From Pseudomonadota bacterium (GTDB taxonomy: Bacteria; Pseudomonadota; Gammaproteobacteria; Steroidobacterales; Steroidobacteraceae), in the NCBI GenBank assembly GCA_026398735.1, contig JAPLSH010000008.1, positions 23,103 through 87,102 on the forward strand: a DNA stretch of 64,000 nt, in the 5' to 3' direction. The stretch's first letter is position 1; each line of letters starts with the position of its first letter. The notes under the pieces were generated by a model. The model ran no database searches. It was given only the letters and a program-made list of their open reading frames with translations, and was not told where the DNA came from. Below are positions 8,252 to 14,578 of the stretch, one piece after another. The position numbers and the translations under genes are program-made.

Positions 8252-8272
8252 AAAAACCCCACGTTTGTGGGG
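8252..8272 (-). terminator. Rho-independent terminator of the Phd-ParE operon
   Basis: On the minus strand a perfect 6-base-pair stem CCCCAC/GTGGGG with loop AAAC is followed by TTTTT. It lies 31 bases after the ParE stop at 8303. Confidence 0.75.
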
Positions 8273-8302
8273 AAGACGCACTTGGGGCTAGCCGCAGGCG
8301 AC

Positions 8303-8608
8303 TTACCCGCGTCGACCAATGAGCTCTTTATCGAGCAATCGCTCGCCTCGAACAACATGCACGATATGGACCGTGCTCTGTTCGTGCCGATAAATGATGC
8401 GACAGGGCGGCTCAATGATCTGGCGATAACGCCACCCTCGAAACTCAGGAAGCTTCGGTCCGCTCAAGGGATGGGCTGCCAATTGCTCGACGTGATCAAA
8501 CACCCGTCTCACCAGTTCACTGGCAGCCTTCGGATTTTCCAACGCAATGTAGTCAGCGATAGCGTCCAGATCAGCGAGCGCGGGCTCCGTCCAGATCACT
8601 TCAGCCAT
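8303..8608 (-). CDS. ParE/RelE family type II toxin
   Basis: A 101-residue toxin. WTEPALADLDAIADYIALEN, the HPLSGPKLPEFRGWRYRQII segment and the C-terminal CRIIYRHEQSTVHIVHVVRG are typical of plasmid-stabilisation ParE/RelE proteins. The start overlaps the end of the Phd-like antitoxin by 13 bases. A strong terminator follows. With an intact antitoxin, operator and terminator, this is one of the best-preserved TA loci of the island. Confidence 0.9.
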   Translation of the reverse strand: MAEVIWTEPALADLDAIADYIALENPKAASELVRRVFDHVEQLAAHPLSGPKLPEFRGWRYRQIIEPPCRIIYRHEQSTVHIVHVVRGERLLDKELIGRRG

Positions 8609-8853
8609 CGAGCCATCCGCTTTTTCGCATCGACTTGGGAGACAGTCCGGCCTTCTTCGATGGCCTTTTCGCCGCGAGCAATGCCTTCAAGCAGCGTCAT
8701 CCGACGCTGTAACAACTCATAAGTCGCAACGTCCACAAGATAAGCGCTGGGAAGCCCATGCTGAGTGATCAGAATGGGCTCGCGGCTACGCTCCAGCTCA
8801 TCCAGAAGTTCGGTAGCTTTACGCTTCAGGGTCGTAACGAGTTCAGTGCGCAT
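8596..8853 (-). CDS. Phd/YefM family type II antitoxin
   Basis: An 85-residue protein. TTLKRKATELLDELERSREP and ILITQHGLPSAYLVDVATYE are the Phd/YefM N-terminal DNA-binding fold, and the tail SQVDAKKRMARWLK is the toxin-contacting part. It is the first gene of the pair with the ParE toxin. A 20-base palindrome sits three bases upstream of the ATG, where the protein should bind to repress its own operon. Confidence 0.9.
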   Translation of the reverse strand: MRTELVTTLKRKATELLDELERSREPILITQHGLPSAYLVDVATYELLQRRMTLLEGIARGEKAIEEGRTVSQVDAKKRMARWLK

Positions 8854-8855
8854 GA

Positions 8856-8875
8856 AGTGATACTAAAGTATCACT
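8856..8875. promoter_or_regulatory. Perfect palindrome upstream of the Phd-like antitoxin (operator)
   Basis: AGTGATACT-AA-AGTATCACT, nine-base arms without mismatch. It begins 3 bases upstream of the Phd-like ATG and overlaps the last codons and stop of the upstream antidote gene (8863-8875), so the sequence is both coding and operator-like. No Shine-Dalgarno sequence precedes the ATG. Confidence 0.6.
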
Positions 8876-9225
8876 CTTGCCGAGGCAAGGCGGCGGCCGA
8901 CCCGTTTCGCATCCACCGCCTGTGCCTTGAGCCCGACCTTGAGGCACTTGCTGGTCGCCTCAAAAATAGCGGCAAGGTTATCCATGCTCGGATTGCCTTT
9001 GGGCGACAGCATGCGGTGAAGGCTTTTGCTGGGCGTGAGCGTTGCCTTCGAGAGCCCCTCAAAGCCCAACGTGGCGTTCACCAGATCACGCAGGATCAAG
9101 CGCGCCGTTTCTGGCTCACCGTTCAGAAACAACGTTGCCGCTTCGTCCAGCAGCGTATTGGCAAACGCCGGGTCACGCTCGACTCTGGCAATAACGGTGT
9201 TTTTGAAGTCGCGAGTCAGCGCCAT
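8863..9225 (-). CDS. Addiction-module antidote protein (COG3636-like, Cro/C1 helix-turn-helix)
   Basis: A 120-residue protein whose second half carries a Cro/C1-type helix-turn-helix (GLSKATLTPSKSLHRMLSPK and NPSMDNLAAIFEATSKCL), as in antidotes that follow Gp49/HigB-like killer proteins. The N-terminus FKNTVIARVERDPAFANTLL also fits. Its start overlaps the stop of a toxin frame at 9216-9218, but only scraps of that toxin remain, so the antidote is solitary. A collapsed copy of this gene lies at 8100-8245. Confidence 0.82.
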   Translation of the reverse strand: MALTRDFKNTVIARVERDPAFANTLLDEAATLFLNGEPETARLILRDLVNATLGFEGLSKATLTPSKSLHRMLSPKGNPSMDNLAAIFEATSKCLKVGLKAQAVDAKRVGRRLASARVIL

Positions 9226-9340
9226 GGTGTGTACTTCTTTCGCCTCTTGTACTCAGCGTACAAAGCCATCGCCCGATCGATATCTGTCTGCTGTCGCCGC
9301 TTGCGCATCCAAGCTGTTGAACCAGTCCGCATAGGGACAT
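9216..9340 (-). pseudogene. Remnant of a Gp49/HigB-like killer toxin
   Basis: A minus-strand frame ending at 9216-9218 reads KRRQQTDIDRAMALYAEYKR and overlaps the antidote start, just as the end of this toxin family normally does. Slightly upstream, in a different frame, PYADWFNSLDAQAAT resembles the toxin N-terminus. The two pieces are only a few bases apart, so most of the toxin has been deleted and the frame broken. Confidence 0.45.
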
Positions 9341-9361
9341 GACCCGTCGGCGCGAAGGCGA

Positions 9362-9530
9362 CTATGTGGCGCGTTCAGGCCAATAGAGTGCCGGCGATTG
9401 CTGGTCGGTCATCGTCTGGTGGGTCTTAGCGGCACCGGCAGTTGTTGCAAAAAATGCAACAGCTCCTGCCGACCTCGCTTTGCAGGTGTAGACCAACCGA
9501 TAGCTCTCTTGGGGGATTAGCTCGACGCGG
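9362..9530 (-). pseudogene. C-terminal scrap of a ParE-like toxin
   Basis: A frame overlapping the end of the ribbon-helix-helix antitoxin reads ELIPQESYRLVY, a segment normally near the C-terminus of ParE toxins encoded after this antitoxin type. It then continues with unrelated residues to a stop at 9362. The N-terminal two thirds of the toxin and probably the last residues of the antitoxin are missing, consistent with one deletion. Confidence 0.45.
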
Positions 9531-9771
9531 CACGGCCCTCGACGGCGGCGCTGTCTGCAACGTGGCCGGCGGCGATCTGCGCGCGAGCGGTATCGACCTT
9601 GGCGCGCAGGAACGACTCATAGTCGCGTGCCTTCTGCTGACGGTCGACGAACTCGCGCATCAACTCCCTTACCACTTGCGACGCGGGGCGGTGGCTGGCC
9701 TGAGCCTCGGCCATGAAGGCGTCGCGCAACTCGGGCTCCAGCTTCATGTTGAAGACAGCTTCTTTGGACAT
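9517..9771 (-). CDS. Ribbon-helix-helix type II antitoxin, toxin lost
   Basis: An 84-residue protein starting at ATG 9771. MSKEAVFNMKLEPELRDAFM followed by RPASQVVRELMREFVD is a ribbon-helix-helix domain, and the following helix YESFLRAKVDTARAQIAAG is the toxin-binding segment. The C-terminus VEGRAASS differs from the usual Arg/Ala-rich end and runs straight into a toxin scrap, so its tail may have been altered by a deletion. A 13-base palindrome lies upstream. Confidence 0.78.
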   Translation of the reverse strand: MSKEAVFNMKLEPELRDAFMAEAQASHRPASQVVRELMREFVDRQQKARDYESFLRAKVDTARAQIAAGHVADSAAVEGRAASS

Positions 9772-9788
9772 GAGCCACTCCAAGCAGA

Positions 9789-9801
9789 TTGGTATGACCA
9801 A
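9789..9801. promoter_or_regulatory. Short palindrome upstream of the ribbon-helix-helix antitoxin
   Basis: TTGGT-ATG-ACCAA, five-base arms, ends 18 bases before the ATG at 9771. The position fits an autoregulatory site, but the motif is short. Confidence 0.3.
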
Positions 9802-9933
9802 CGTCTTAACAAAGTCAGTACCCATTGAGCAGCGGCCAACCCCTCGACTGGGGTACCGGGTGCGACAGGTGACAAACGGTCGACGAACTTTTGCGCCGTC
9901 TCCAGGGTGAAGACCCCCCACCATCGAAGCGCG

Positions 9934-10293
9934 CTAGCGCACGCCAGCCAGCAGTGTCTCGTAAGGAATCTGCAGCCCGTCGTGCAGGCGTTTGACCATG
10001 CGCAAGCTCAGCGAGCGCTTGCGATTGAGCACCTCTGACACGCGGCCGCTCTGGCCGATGTAGGGCTCGAGATCGCGCGGGGTCAGCCCCCCCTGCTCCA
10101 TTCGGAACTTGATCGCCTCCACCGGGTCCGCCGGGCCGAAGTCGTAGTGCTTGTTCTCGTAGGCTTCGATCAGCGTCACAAGCACGTCGCGTTCATCTGC
10201 CTGCGAGGTGCCCTCCTCGGCCTGGAATATCTTTTCCAGCCGCTTGAACGCGCGCTGCAGGTCGTCGTCGCTGCGGATCGGCTTAATACTCAT
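9934..10293 (-). CDS. higA: HigA-type antitoxin (Cro/C1 helix-turn-helix)
   Basis: A 119-residue antitoxin. The first half is the HigA N-terminal region (LVTLIEAYENKHYDFGPADP), followed by the helix-turn-helix with LTPRDLEPYIGQSGRVSEVL and NRKRSLSLRMVKRLHDGL. It overlaps the HigB toxin by 11 bases in the order toxin then antitoxin that is characteristic of higBA. HigA neutralises HigB and represses the operon. Confidence 0.92.
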   Translation of the reverse strand: MSIKPIRSDDDLQRAFKRLEKIFQAEEGTSQADERDVLVTLIEAYENKHYDFGPADPVEAIKFRMEQGGLTPRDLEPYIGQSGRVSEVLNRKRSLSLRMVKRLHDGLQIPYETLLAGVR

Positions 10294-10591
10294 TGACGGT
10301 CTCCACGTCGATTCGGTCGTACTGCGCGTGGGTCCCCACGAATTTCACCCAGACGATGCCAGCCTGGTACTGGATCTCGACCACCAGCCGGTACTTGTTG
10401 CCGCCCACGTTGAACACCACCCGGTTGTTGCCGCAAATGCTGGCGCTGGCGTACTGGTCCTTGATGTCCTGAGGCGTGCGCCATGTCGCCTTGACGGCCT
10501 CGACGTACCAGCTGTGCAGTGGCCCCCGCGCGTCAGCACACCCCGGTCGCTCCCAGAACTTCTGCAGGCTGCTCTTCGCGATGACCCTCAT
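10283..10591 (-). CDS. higB: HigB-type mRNA interferase toxin
   Basis: A 102-residue toxin from ATG 10591, with GGGAG nine bases upstream. MRVIAKSSLQKFWE at the start, WRTPQDIKDQYASASICGNN and NVGGNKYRLVVEIQYQAGIV in the middle, and FVGTHAQYDRID near the end match the HigB family of ribosome-dependent endoribonucleases. Full length and paired with an intact HigA, so likely functional. Confidence 0.92.
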   Translation of the reverse strand: MRVIAKSSLQKFWERPGCADARGPLHSWYVEAVKATWRTPQDIKDQYASASICGNNRVVFNVGGNKYRLVVEIQYQAGIVWVKFVGTHAQYDRIDVETVNEY

Positions 10592-10600
10592 CAATAGTAT

Positions 10601-10615
10601 CTCCCATTTTGGGAG
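10601..10615. promoter_or_regulatory. Palindrome upstream of higBA
   Basis: CTCCCA-TTT-TGGGAG, a perfect six-base dyad located 10-24 bases before the higB ATG. One arm includes the GGGAG ribosome-binding site, so a HigA dimer or an mRNA hairpin here could block translation as well as transcription. Confidence 0.45.
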
Positions 10616-10685
10616 GCCTGCGCAAGCTGCAGGCGCCACGGCCACACAGAGCGAGCCGTTCGCTGGACACAGGTTTGGCCGTACT

Positions 10686-11108
10686 TCAACGCGCCTGCAA
10701 CTGATCGGACATCGCCTGGATGATGAACGCCCGCAGGCGGTCATAGCGGCCCAGCCGAATCATGTCCCTGGGCGAAACATCACCCAGCAGTGGGTTGCGG
10801 GCCTTGAACCAGGTGGCTGTCTTTTCTTGGTCGCCATTGAACTGTTTGGCCACCAGATTGATGGTGGATGCGATCTCTTCGAGGCGCAGTCGGACCTGCT
10901 CTGGAATGTGCGCGTCGTAGCGCACGGAGGATTCGGCCACCGCGGATATGCGGCCCACATCGGCCTTCTTGAGCGAGAGAAACTTGGCCGCCTTCAGCGC
11001 ATCAAAGGATTGGCCGTAGCCGAACTGGAGCAAGTCGTCGGGCACTGTGTCGAACAACCCATAGCCAGCTTTGCCGGCCGCTTTGCTCACAGACTTGGGA
11101 TATTGCAT
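10686..11108 (-). CDS. MbcA/ParS/Xre family antitoxin, no adjacent toxin
   Basis: A 140-residue protein. The C-terminal DUF2384 signature FKARNPLLGDVSPRDMIRLG, with RYDRLRAFI, identifies the antitoxins that pair with RES-domain NAD-degrading toxins. The N-terminal region (about 1-75) should be the Xre-like DNA-binding part. A RES toxin normally follows directly, but the next gene downstream is HigB, so this antitoxin is solitary. Three 11-base direct repeats lie upstream of its start. Confidence 0.82.
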   Translation of the reverse strand: MQYPKSVSKAAGKAGYGLFDTVPDDLLQFGYGQSFDALKAAKFLSLKKADVGRISAVAESSVRYDAHIPEQVRLRLEEIASTINLVAKQFNGDQEKTATWFKARNPLLGDVSPRDMIRLGRYDRLRAFIIQAMSDQLQAR

Positions 11109-11140
11109 GAGATGCCTGCTAACGGACTGGCGGAGACCTT

Positions 11141-11173
11141 AGACCACGATTAAACCACGTTTTAACCATGTTT
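11141..11173. promoter_or_regulatory. Three 11-base direct repeats upstream of the solitary MbcA/ParS-like antitoxin
   Basis: AGACCACGATT (11141-11151), AAACCACGTTT (11152-11162) and TAACCATGTTT (11163-11173) follow each other without spacing. The core ACCAyG recurs every 11 bases, so it is presented on one face of the helix. They lie 33-65 bases upstream of the ATG at 11108, a good position for an operator. Confidence 0.5.
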
Positions 11174-11286
11174 TACAGGGGCGTGTGGGTCGATCAATGG
11201 TGTCTCGAACACAGGCGACCCATGCTGCCCCCGCACACCCCCACCGTCGACTGGCGTATCGGGTGTGATCAGGCACAAAACCCCGT

Positions 11287-11553
11287 GTGACACTCATCCT
11301 CGGAATTGATGCCGCGTGAGCAGCCACTGAGCCTTTTGATAATCGACGCGCGGCAGACGACGTGGTCTCGACGGAGTTCGGCGCGCGACACTGTGGCGCC
11401 CACTCCCCCACTGAAGAAAGGCCCGGCCCCCAAGGCGCAGCGTTCTCTGAGGCGTTTGCCGCACTGAGCTATGCCGTGGGCACCACCGCCACCGCCGTAC
11501 AGTCCTACCCGCGACTGCTAGAGGTGTATCCGCATAAGCAGAAGATGCGATAG
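11287..11553 (+). pseudogene. DUF429 protein remnant, copy 1
   Basis: GTG 11287 opens with VTLILGIDAA, the N-terminus of DUF429 proteins (a predicted nuclease-like family of unknown role), then stops at 11317. The same region resumes with RRAADDVVSTEFGARHCGAH, SPTEERPGPQGAAFSEAFAA and YPRLLEVYPHK before a stop at 11551-11553. The middle and C-terminal parts are gone. The 152-base segment from 11389 is repeated at 13818. The rest of 11174-11730 shows no gene. Confidence 0.6.
11389..11540 (+). repeat. 152-base direct repeat, copy 1
   Basis: Matches 13818-13969 without gaps and with five substitutions by eye. It encodes the CGAHSPT...VYPHK part of the DUF429 protein. Together with copy 2 it brackets the AbiE-like gene pair. 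Confidence 0.9.
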
Positions 11554-11730
11554 ATGCGTTGATCTGCTGTTGGGTGGGCACGCTCTACGCTGAAGGTAAT
11601 GCCAGGCCGTTGGGGGATAACACGGCGGCTATTTGGTGTCCGCTGCAGTAGGAGCGGATATAGGTGAGCCACTCAGCTGAGACCGTGTGGCCTCCTACAC
11701 GTCAGTTACTGCCACACCTCAAGGCTGCAC

Positions 11731-12612
11731 TCACAACTCTGCTAGCAGTTCCTGCAAAGTGCCGAACGCGCGTCGATACGCGTCGAACGAAGTACGCGAG
11801 GCCTCCAGCACACCCACTACTGCGATGGCGTGCGCTTCCGGCAGATATGCCTCGATGCTCTCAAGGCCTCGCCGTGCCGAAGCGGCATACCGCAAACGCA
11901 CTTCGGGTTCCAGAGATTGCAGGACCACTGCCCACTGCTGCATCCATTTCGTTGCAGCAACCGGGGACTGCTCCCGCGCCAGCCACCACAACGACACCGC
12001 ACGACCCACATCCTTCACGAAGCGTGACGGGCCGCCTGGAAGGCTTGCGATCGGCGTTGTGTCAGGTTCGGCGTGCTCCAGCAAGTGCGCGAGAGCCATG
12101 CAGGCCGGACGAGCCACGCGTAGGCCCCACTCCGTGCTCTCGGCTGCGTTTATCGCAACGCCCAGATATCGGAAGCTGGGCAGCCCGAACGTACCGGACG
12201 ATGTCTCGAATCGACGCCAGTACTTTCGGTCGCCTTGCCACGCCGGCGGCTCAGCAAGCAACTCCACGAACCATTGGCCATCGCCCTCCGGCGGCCTGAG
12301 CCTCAGGGCCGGCAATGCGTGATCCGGGGTGTCGGCAGTGGCGGGCAGCACACCGTCCGGGTAGTGCGGCGACCAACGGTGGGCAAGCAACTTCGCGCCG
12401 AGCGTTTCAGCCGTTGAGACTGCATCCACCGAGGGTCGAAGCAACAGGTCGATATCCTTCGTGGCCACTGCCCGACGATCCATCACATCGCGGAAAGCCC
12501 AGGCGGTTGCGATGCTGCCGATGACAACGACGTTGTCGCGCAGTGGCTCGGGGATGCGCAGGGCAACTGCCTGCAGCAGCTCCGCGGGATCCAGCAGTGA
12601 CTGCGCAGTCAT
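11731..12612 (-). CDS. AbiEii-like nucleotidyltransferase (putative toxin)
   Basis: A 293-residue protein from ATG 12612, overlapping the upstream gene as ATGA. The N-terminus has the minimal nucleotidyltransferase pattern: VVVIGSIATAWAF with GS at residues 32-33, then ATKDIDLLLRP with DID at 53-55. The remainder is helical with RRFETSSGTFGLPSFRYLGV and a long C-terminal helix bundle, and I do not recognise it as a named domain. The order, winged-helix gene first and nucleotidyltransferase second, is that of AbiE type IV toxin-antitoxin systems, where the second protein is the toxin. The assignment rests on architecture, not on clear AbiEii similarity. Confidence 0.6.
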   Translation of the reverse strand: MTAQSLLDPAELLQAVALRIPEPLRDNVVVIGSIATAWAFRDVMDRRAVATKDIDLLLRPSVDAVSTAETLGAKLLAHRWSPHYPDGVLPATADTPDHALPALRLRPPEGDGQWFVELLAEPPAWQGDRKYWRRFETSSGTFGLPSFRYLGVAINAAESTEWGLRVARPACMALAHLLEHAEPDTTPIASLPGGPSRFVKDVGRAVSLWWLAREQSPVAATKWMQQWAVVLQSLEPEVRLRYAASARRGLESIEAYLPEAHAIAVVGVLEASRTSFDAYRRAFGTLQELLAEL

Positions 12613-13562
12613 GCCAGCGACCTTACGTAATGCAAAGCTTGGTCGCGCAGGCCCATATCGAGCAGCGAGAGGAACACGTCGGCCCGGCATGCCCGCCAGT
12701 CGTGGACCGCCGACGGCTCCGGCTTGAAATGCGAATCGGCGCGGACCAAGGTCAGGACAACGGGCGTGGACGCCAAGGGGTTCGGCTCGTACTCCAGGCC
12801 ATCATCCAGTTGGCGCAGCAGACCCGCATCAAAGTGTGTGTCTGAACGGGGAACATGAACCGTCAAGTCCAGGCGAGGCGTACCGATCAGGTCCAGGCCC
12901 GTCACGTCTGCCAGAGCCGCGGGCGTTCCGGACAGCGCGAACTCAATACCGTCTTTGGCCTTCTGTTGCTGCAGCCATGCGGTCGCCCGCTCAACCAATG
13001 CATCTGCAGCCCGTGGCACTACACCGCGTTCGTACCGGAATCGAAGCACCTGGGGCATGGCACGGACGGTTGCCAGGCGTTCGCGCGACAGCTGCTGCAG
13101 GTTCAGCTGCAGGCCCTGTGTCCAGCGCGTGATCATTCCTGCCCGCAACAACTCCATGATTGCCTCACGGACCGGCGTCTGCGATGACCCCAGTTCGCCT
13201 ACCAGCTGTCGGACCGTCGACGCTTCGGCGTGCATCAACTGCGCATCCAGAATAAGGCGCAAGACTTCATGGCGGAAATTCGGGCGCTCTACACGGATCC
13301 GGTCCGGATCGAGCTGCCTGGCCGAGGCCTTTTGGAGCGATTCGATCTCCAGGACCATCCGCCTGCCGATATCGGGCCGGATCGCCTGCAGCATCCGATC
13401 CCACTCGGCACGTACAGTGACCTCGCTGACCACCGGATCGCGGACGATGAGCATTGCGGTGTGGGGCCCCTCGGAAAGGTCCGAGGCGAGCAGCAACATC
13501 TCGGCGCGCAAGTCGCGCGTATTGCGGAGTCGTAATAACGTCCTGTCGACGGATCGGTGCAT
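12609..13562 (-). CDS. Winged-helix regulator, putative AbiEi-like antitoxin
   Basis: A 317-residue protein from ATG 13562; an in-frame start at 13631 would place the operator inside the gene. A winged helix-turn-helix lies at about residues 97-150 (HEVLRLILDAQLMHAEASTV, RQLVGELGSSQTPVREAIME, LLRAGMITRW). The N-terminal 95 residues and the C-terminal half match nothing I can name; the C-terminal half may be the partner-binding domain. No Shine-Dalgarno precedes the ATG, and a -10-like TAATAT ends four bases upstream, so the message may be leaderless. The overlap with the nucleotidyltransferase and the operator upstream suggest an autoregulated two-gene module. Confidence 0.6.
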   Translation of the reverse strand: MHRSVDRTLLRLRNTRDLRAEMLLLASDLSEGPHTAMLIVRDPVVSEVTVRAEWDRMLQAIRPDIGRRMVLEIESLQKASARQLDPDRIRVERPNFRHEVLRLILDAQLMHAEASTVRQLVGELGSSQTPVREAIMELLRAGMITRWTQGLQLNLQQLSRERLATVRAMPQVLRFRYERGVVPRAADALVERATAWLQQQKAKDGIEFALSGTPAALADVTGLDLIGTPRLDLTVHVPRSDTHFDAGLLRQLDDGLEYEPNPLASTPVVLTLVRADSHFKPEPSAVHDWRACRADVFLSLLDMGLRDQALHYVRSLA

Positions 13563-13570
13563 GCTTATAT

Positions 13571-13616
13571 TATGCAGAATACTTTTATCTCTGCAAGTAA
13601 TCTTTAATTCTGCATA
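13571..13616. promoter_or_regulatory. Operator/promoter of the AbiE-like pair
   Basis: A perfect 10-base inverted repeat, TATGCAGAAT (13571-13580) and ATTCTGCATA (13607-13616), flanks a third half-site TCTGCA (13590-13595). On the minus strand TTGCAG and TAATAT, 18 bases apart, form a plausible promoter covering the same sites. The repeats end 9 bases before the ATG at 13562. AbiEi proteins are known to repress their operons through inverted repeats, which fits. Confidence 0.6.
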
Positions 13617-13703
13617 TACATTACGTGTCATACATCTTTACAGCGCCAACTCGGCCCATGTGCGAGCTAAATTCCTGATCCTCCCCTCCCCCACACTCCC
13701 GCC

Positions 13704-14024
13704 ATGCCCTCCTGGTTCCGCGCCCTCACCGGCTTTGAAGAGCGCGACTACGCCGACACGCAGTCGCGGTTGCGGGTCGTGGGCGATCGGCTGCACAGCC
13801 TGGTCAACGAGGACAGCCACTGCGGCGCCCACTCCCCCACTAAAGAAAGGCCCGGCCCCCAAGGCGCAGCGTTCTCTGAGGCGTTTGCCGCACTGGGCTA
13901 TGCCGTGGGCACCACCGCCACAGCCGTACAGTCTTACCCGCGACTGCTAGAGGTGTATCCGCATAAGCAATCGAAGTCCAAGGCCTACAAGGTAACGCCA
14001 GACCGCTGGGCGATTACCGTTTAG
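13704..14024 (+). pseudogene. Chimeric frame: unknown N-terminus joined to DUF429 remnant, copy 2
   Basis: The ATG at 13704 begins MPSWFRALTGFEERDYADTQ and continues to SLVNED; I do not recognise this as a named domain. At about 13815 it changes in frame into the DUF429 segment CGAHSPTKERPGPQGAAFSE and ends SKSKAYKVTPDRWAITV at TAG 14022-14024. The join of two unrelated pieces and the loss of the DUF429 start and end argue for a product of recombination rather than a real gene. Confidence 0.5.
13818..13969 (+). repeat. 152-base direct repeat, copy 2
   Basis: Second copy of 11389-11540, same orientation, no gaps, five substitutions by eye. Confidence 0.9.
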
Positions 14025-14569
14025 ACCGATACTGCGAACGCGTCAGCCTTCTTCTCTCGCCAGATTTGCTGAACGAACGGGTCAGTCACACCGTACATGC
14101 CGTGCCCACGGCGCATGATTAGGTTCGAGGCAAGAAGGTCGTTCACGACCGGTTGAATCTCCTCGATTCGCACCTCTCGCCCAATGGCCTTCGTGTACTC
14201 CGCCGCCGCCTCCGACGAAAAGACACCTCGCACGTCTCCATCCGACGCAGCGACGCGTTCGAAGATCGCCGTTGCGAGGCCTCCAAGCTGCTCCACATTC
14301 GTCAACTCGATGTCGGCTGCGGTCGATCGAAGCGTCGCTGCGATGACAGGCAGATGTTCATCAGGTTTTGCGCCGGGTGGCAACGGCGACCGATGGCAAT
14401 GGTGCGGCCCCCTCCTGCGGGCCGTCAGTTCGTTCACAAGCGCGCGGTGTGACCCCGTTCCGATGAACGGGATGAGATCGTTCAGCAGGAAAGTCGTCTT
14501 GCCCGTGCGGCGCACGCCGGACAAGAACAAGCCCGACCGAAGGCCCTCATCTAGCCTCACGGCCCCCAC
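14021..14569 (-). pseudogene. AAA-type ATPase with internal deletions
   Basis: The start region keeps a P-loop (SGVRRTGKTTFLLNDLIP) but goes within a residue or two to FIGTGSHRALVNELTARR, which in intact ATPases of this type follows the Walker B strand some 100 residues later. A second jump follows before LPPGAKPDEHLPVIAATLRS. The C-terminal winged-helix-like part (EIQPVVNDLLASNLIMRRGH) is complete to the stop. The Walker B acidic residues are missing, so it cannot hydrolyse ATP. The frame is open for 182 codons from a GTG. Confidence 0.6.
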
Positions 14570-14578
14570 CCAAGTTCC

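Noticed and set aside
11389..13969. Direct repeats considered as transposon ends or phage attachment sites
   Set aside because: They encode part of a DUF429 protein, have no terminal inverted repeats, and no transposase or integrase is near.
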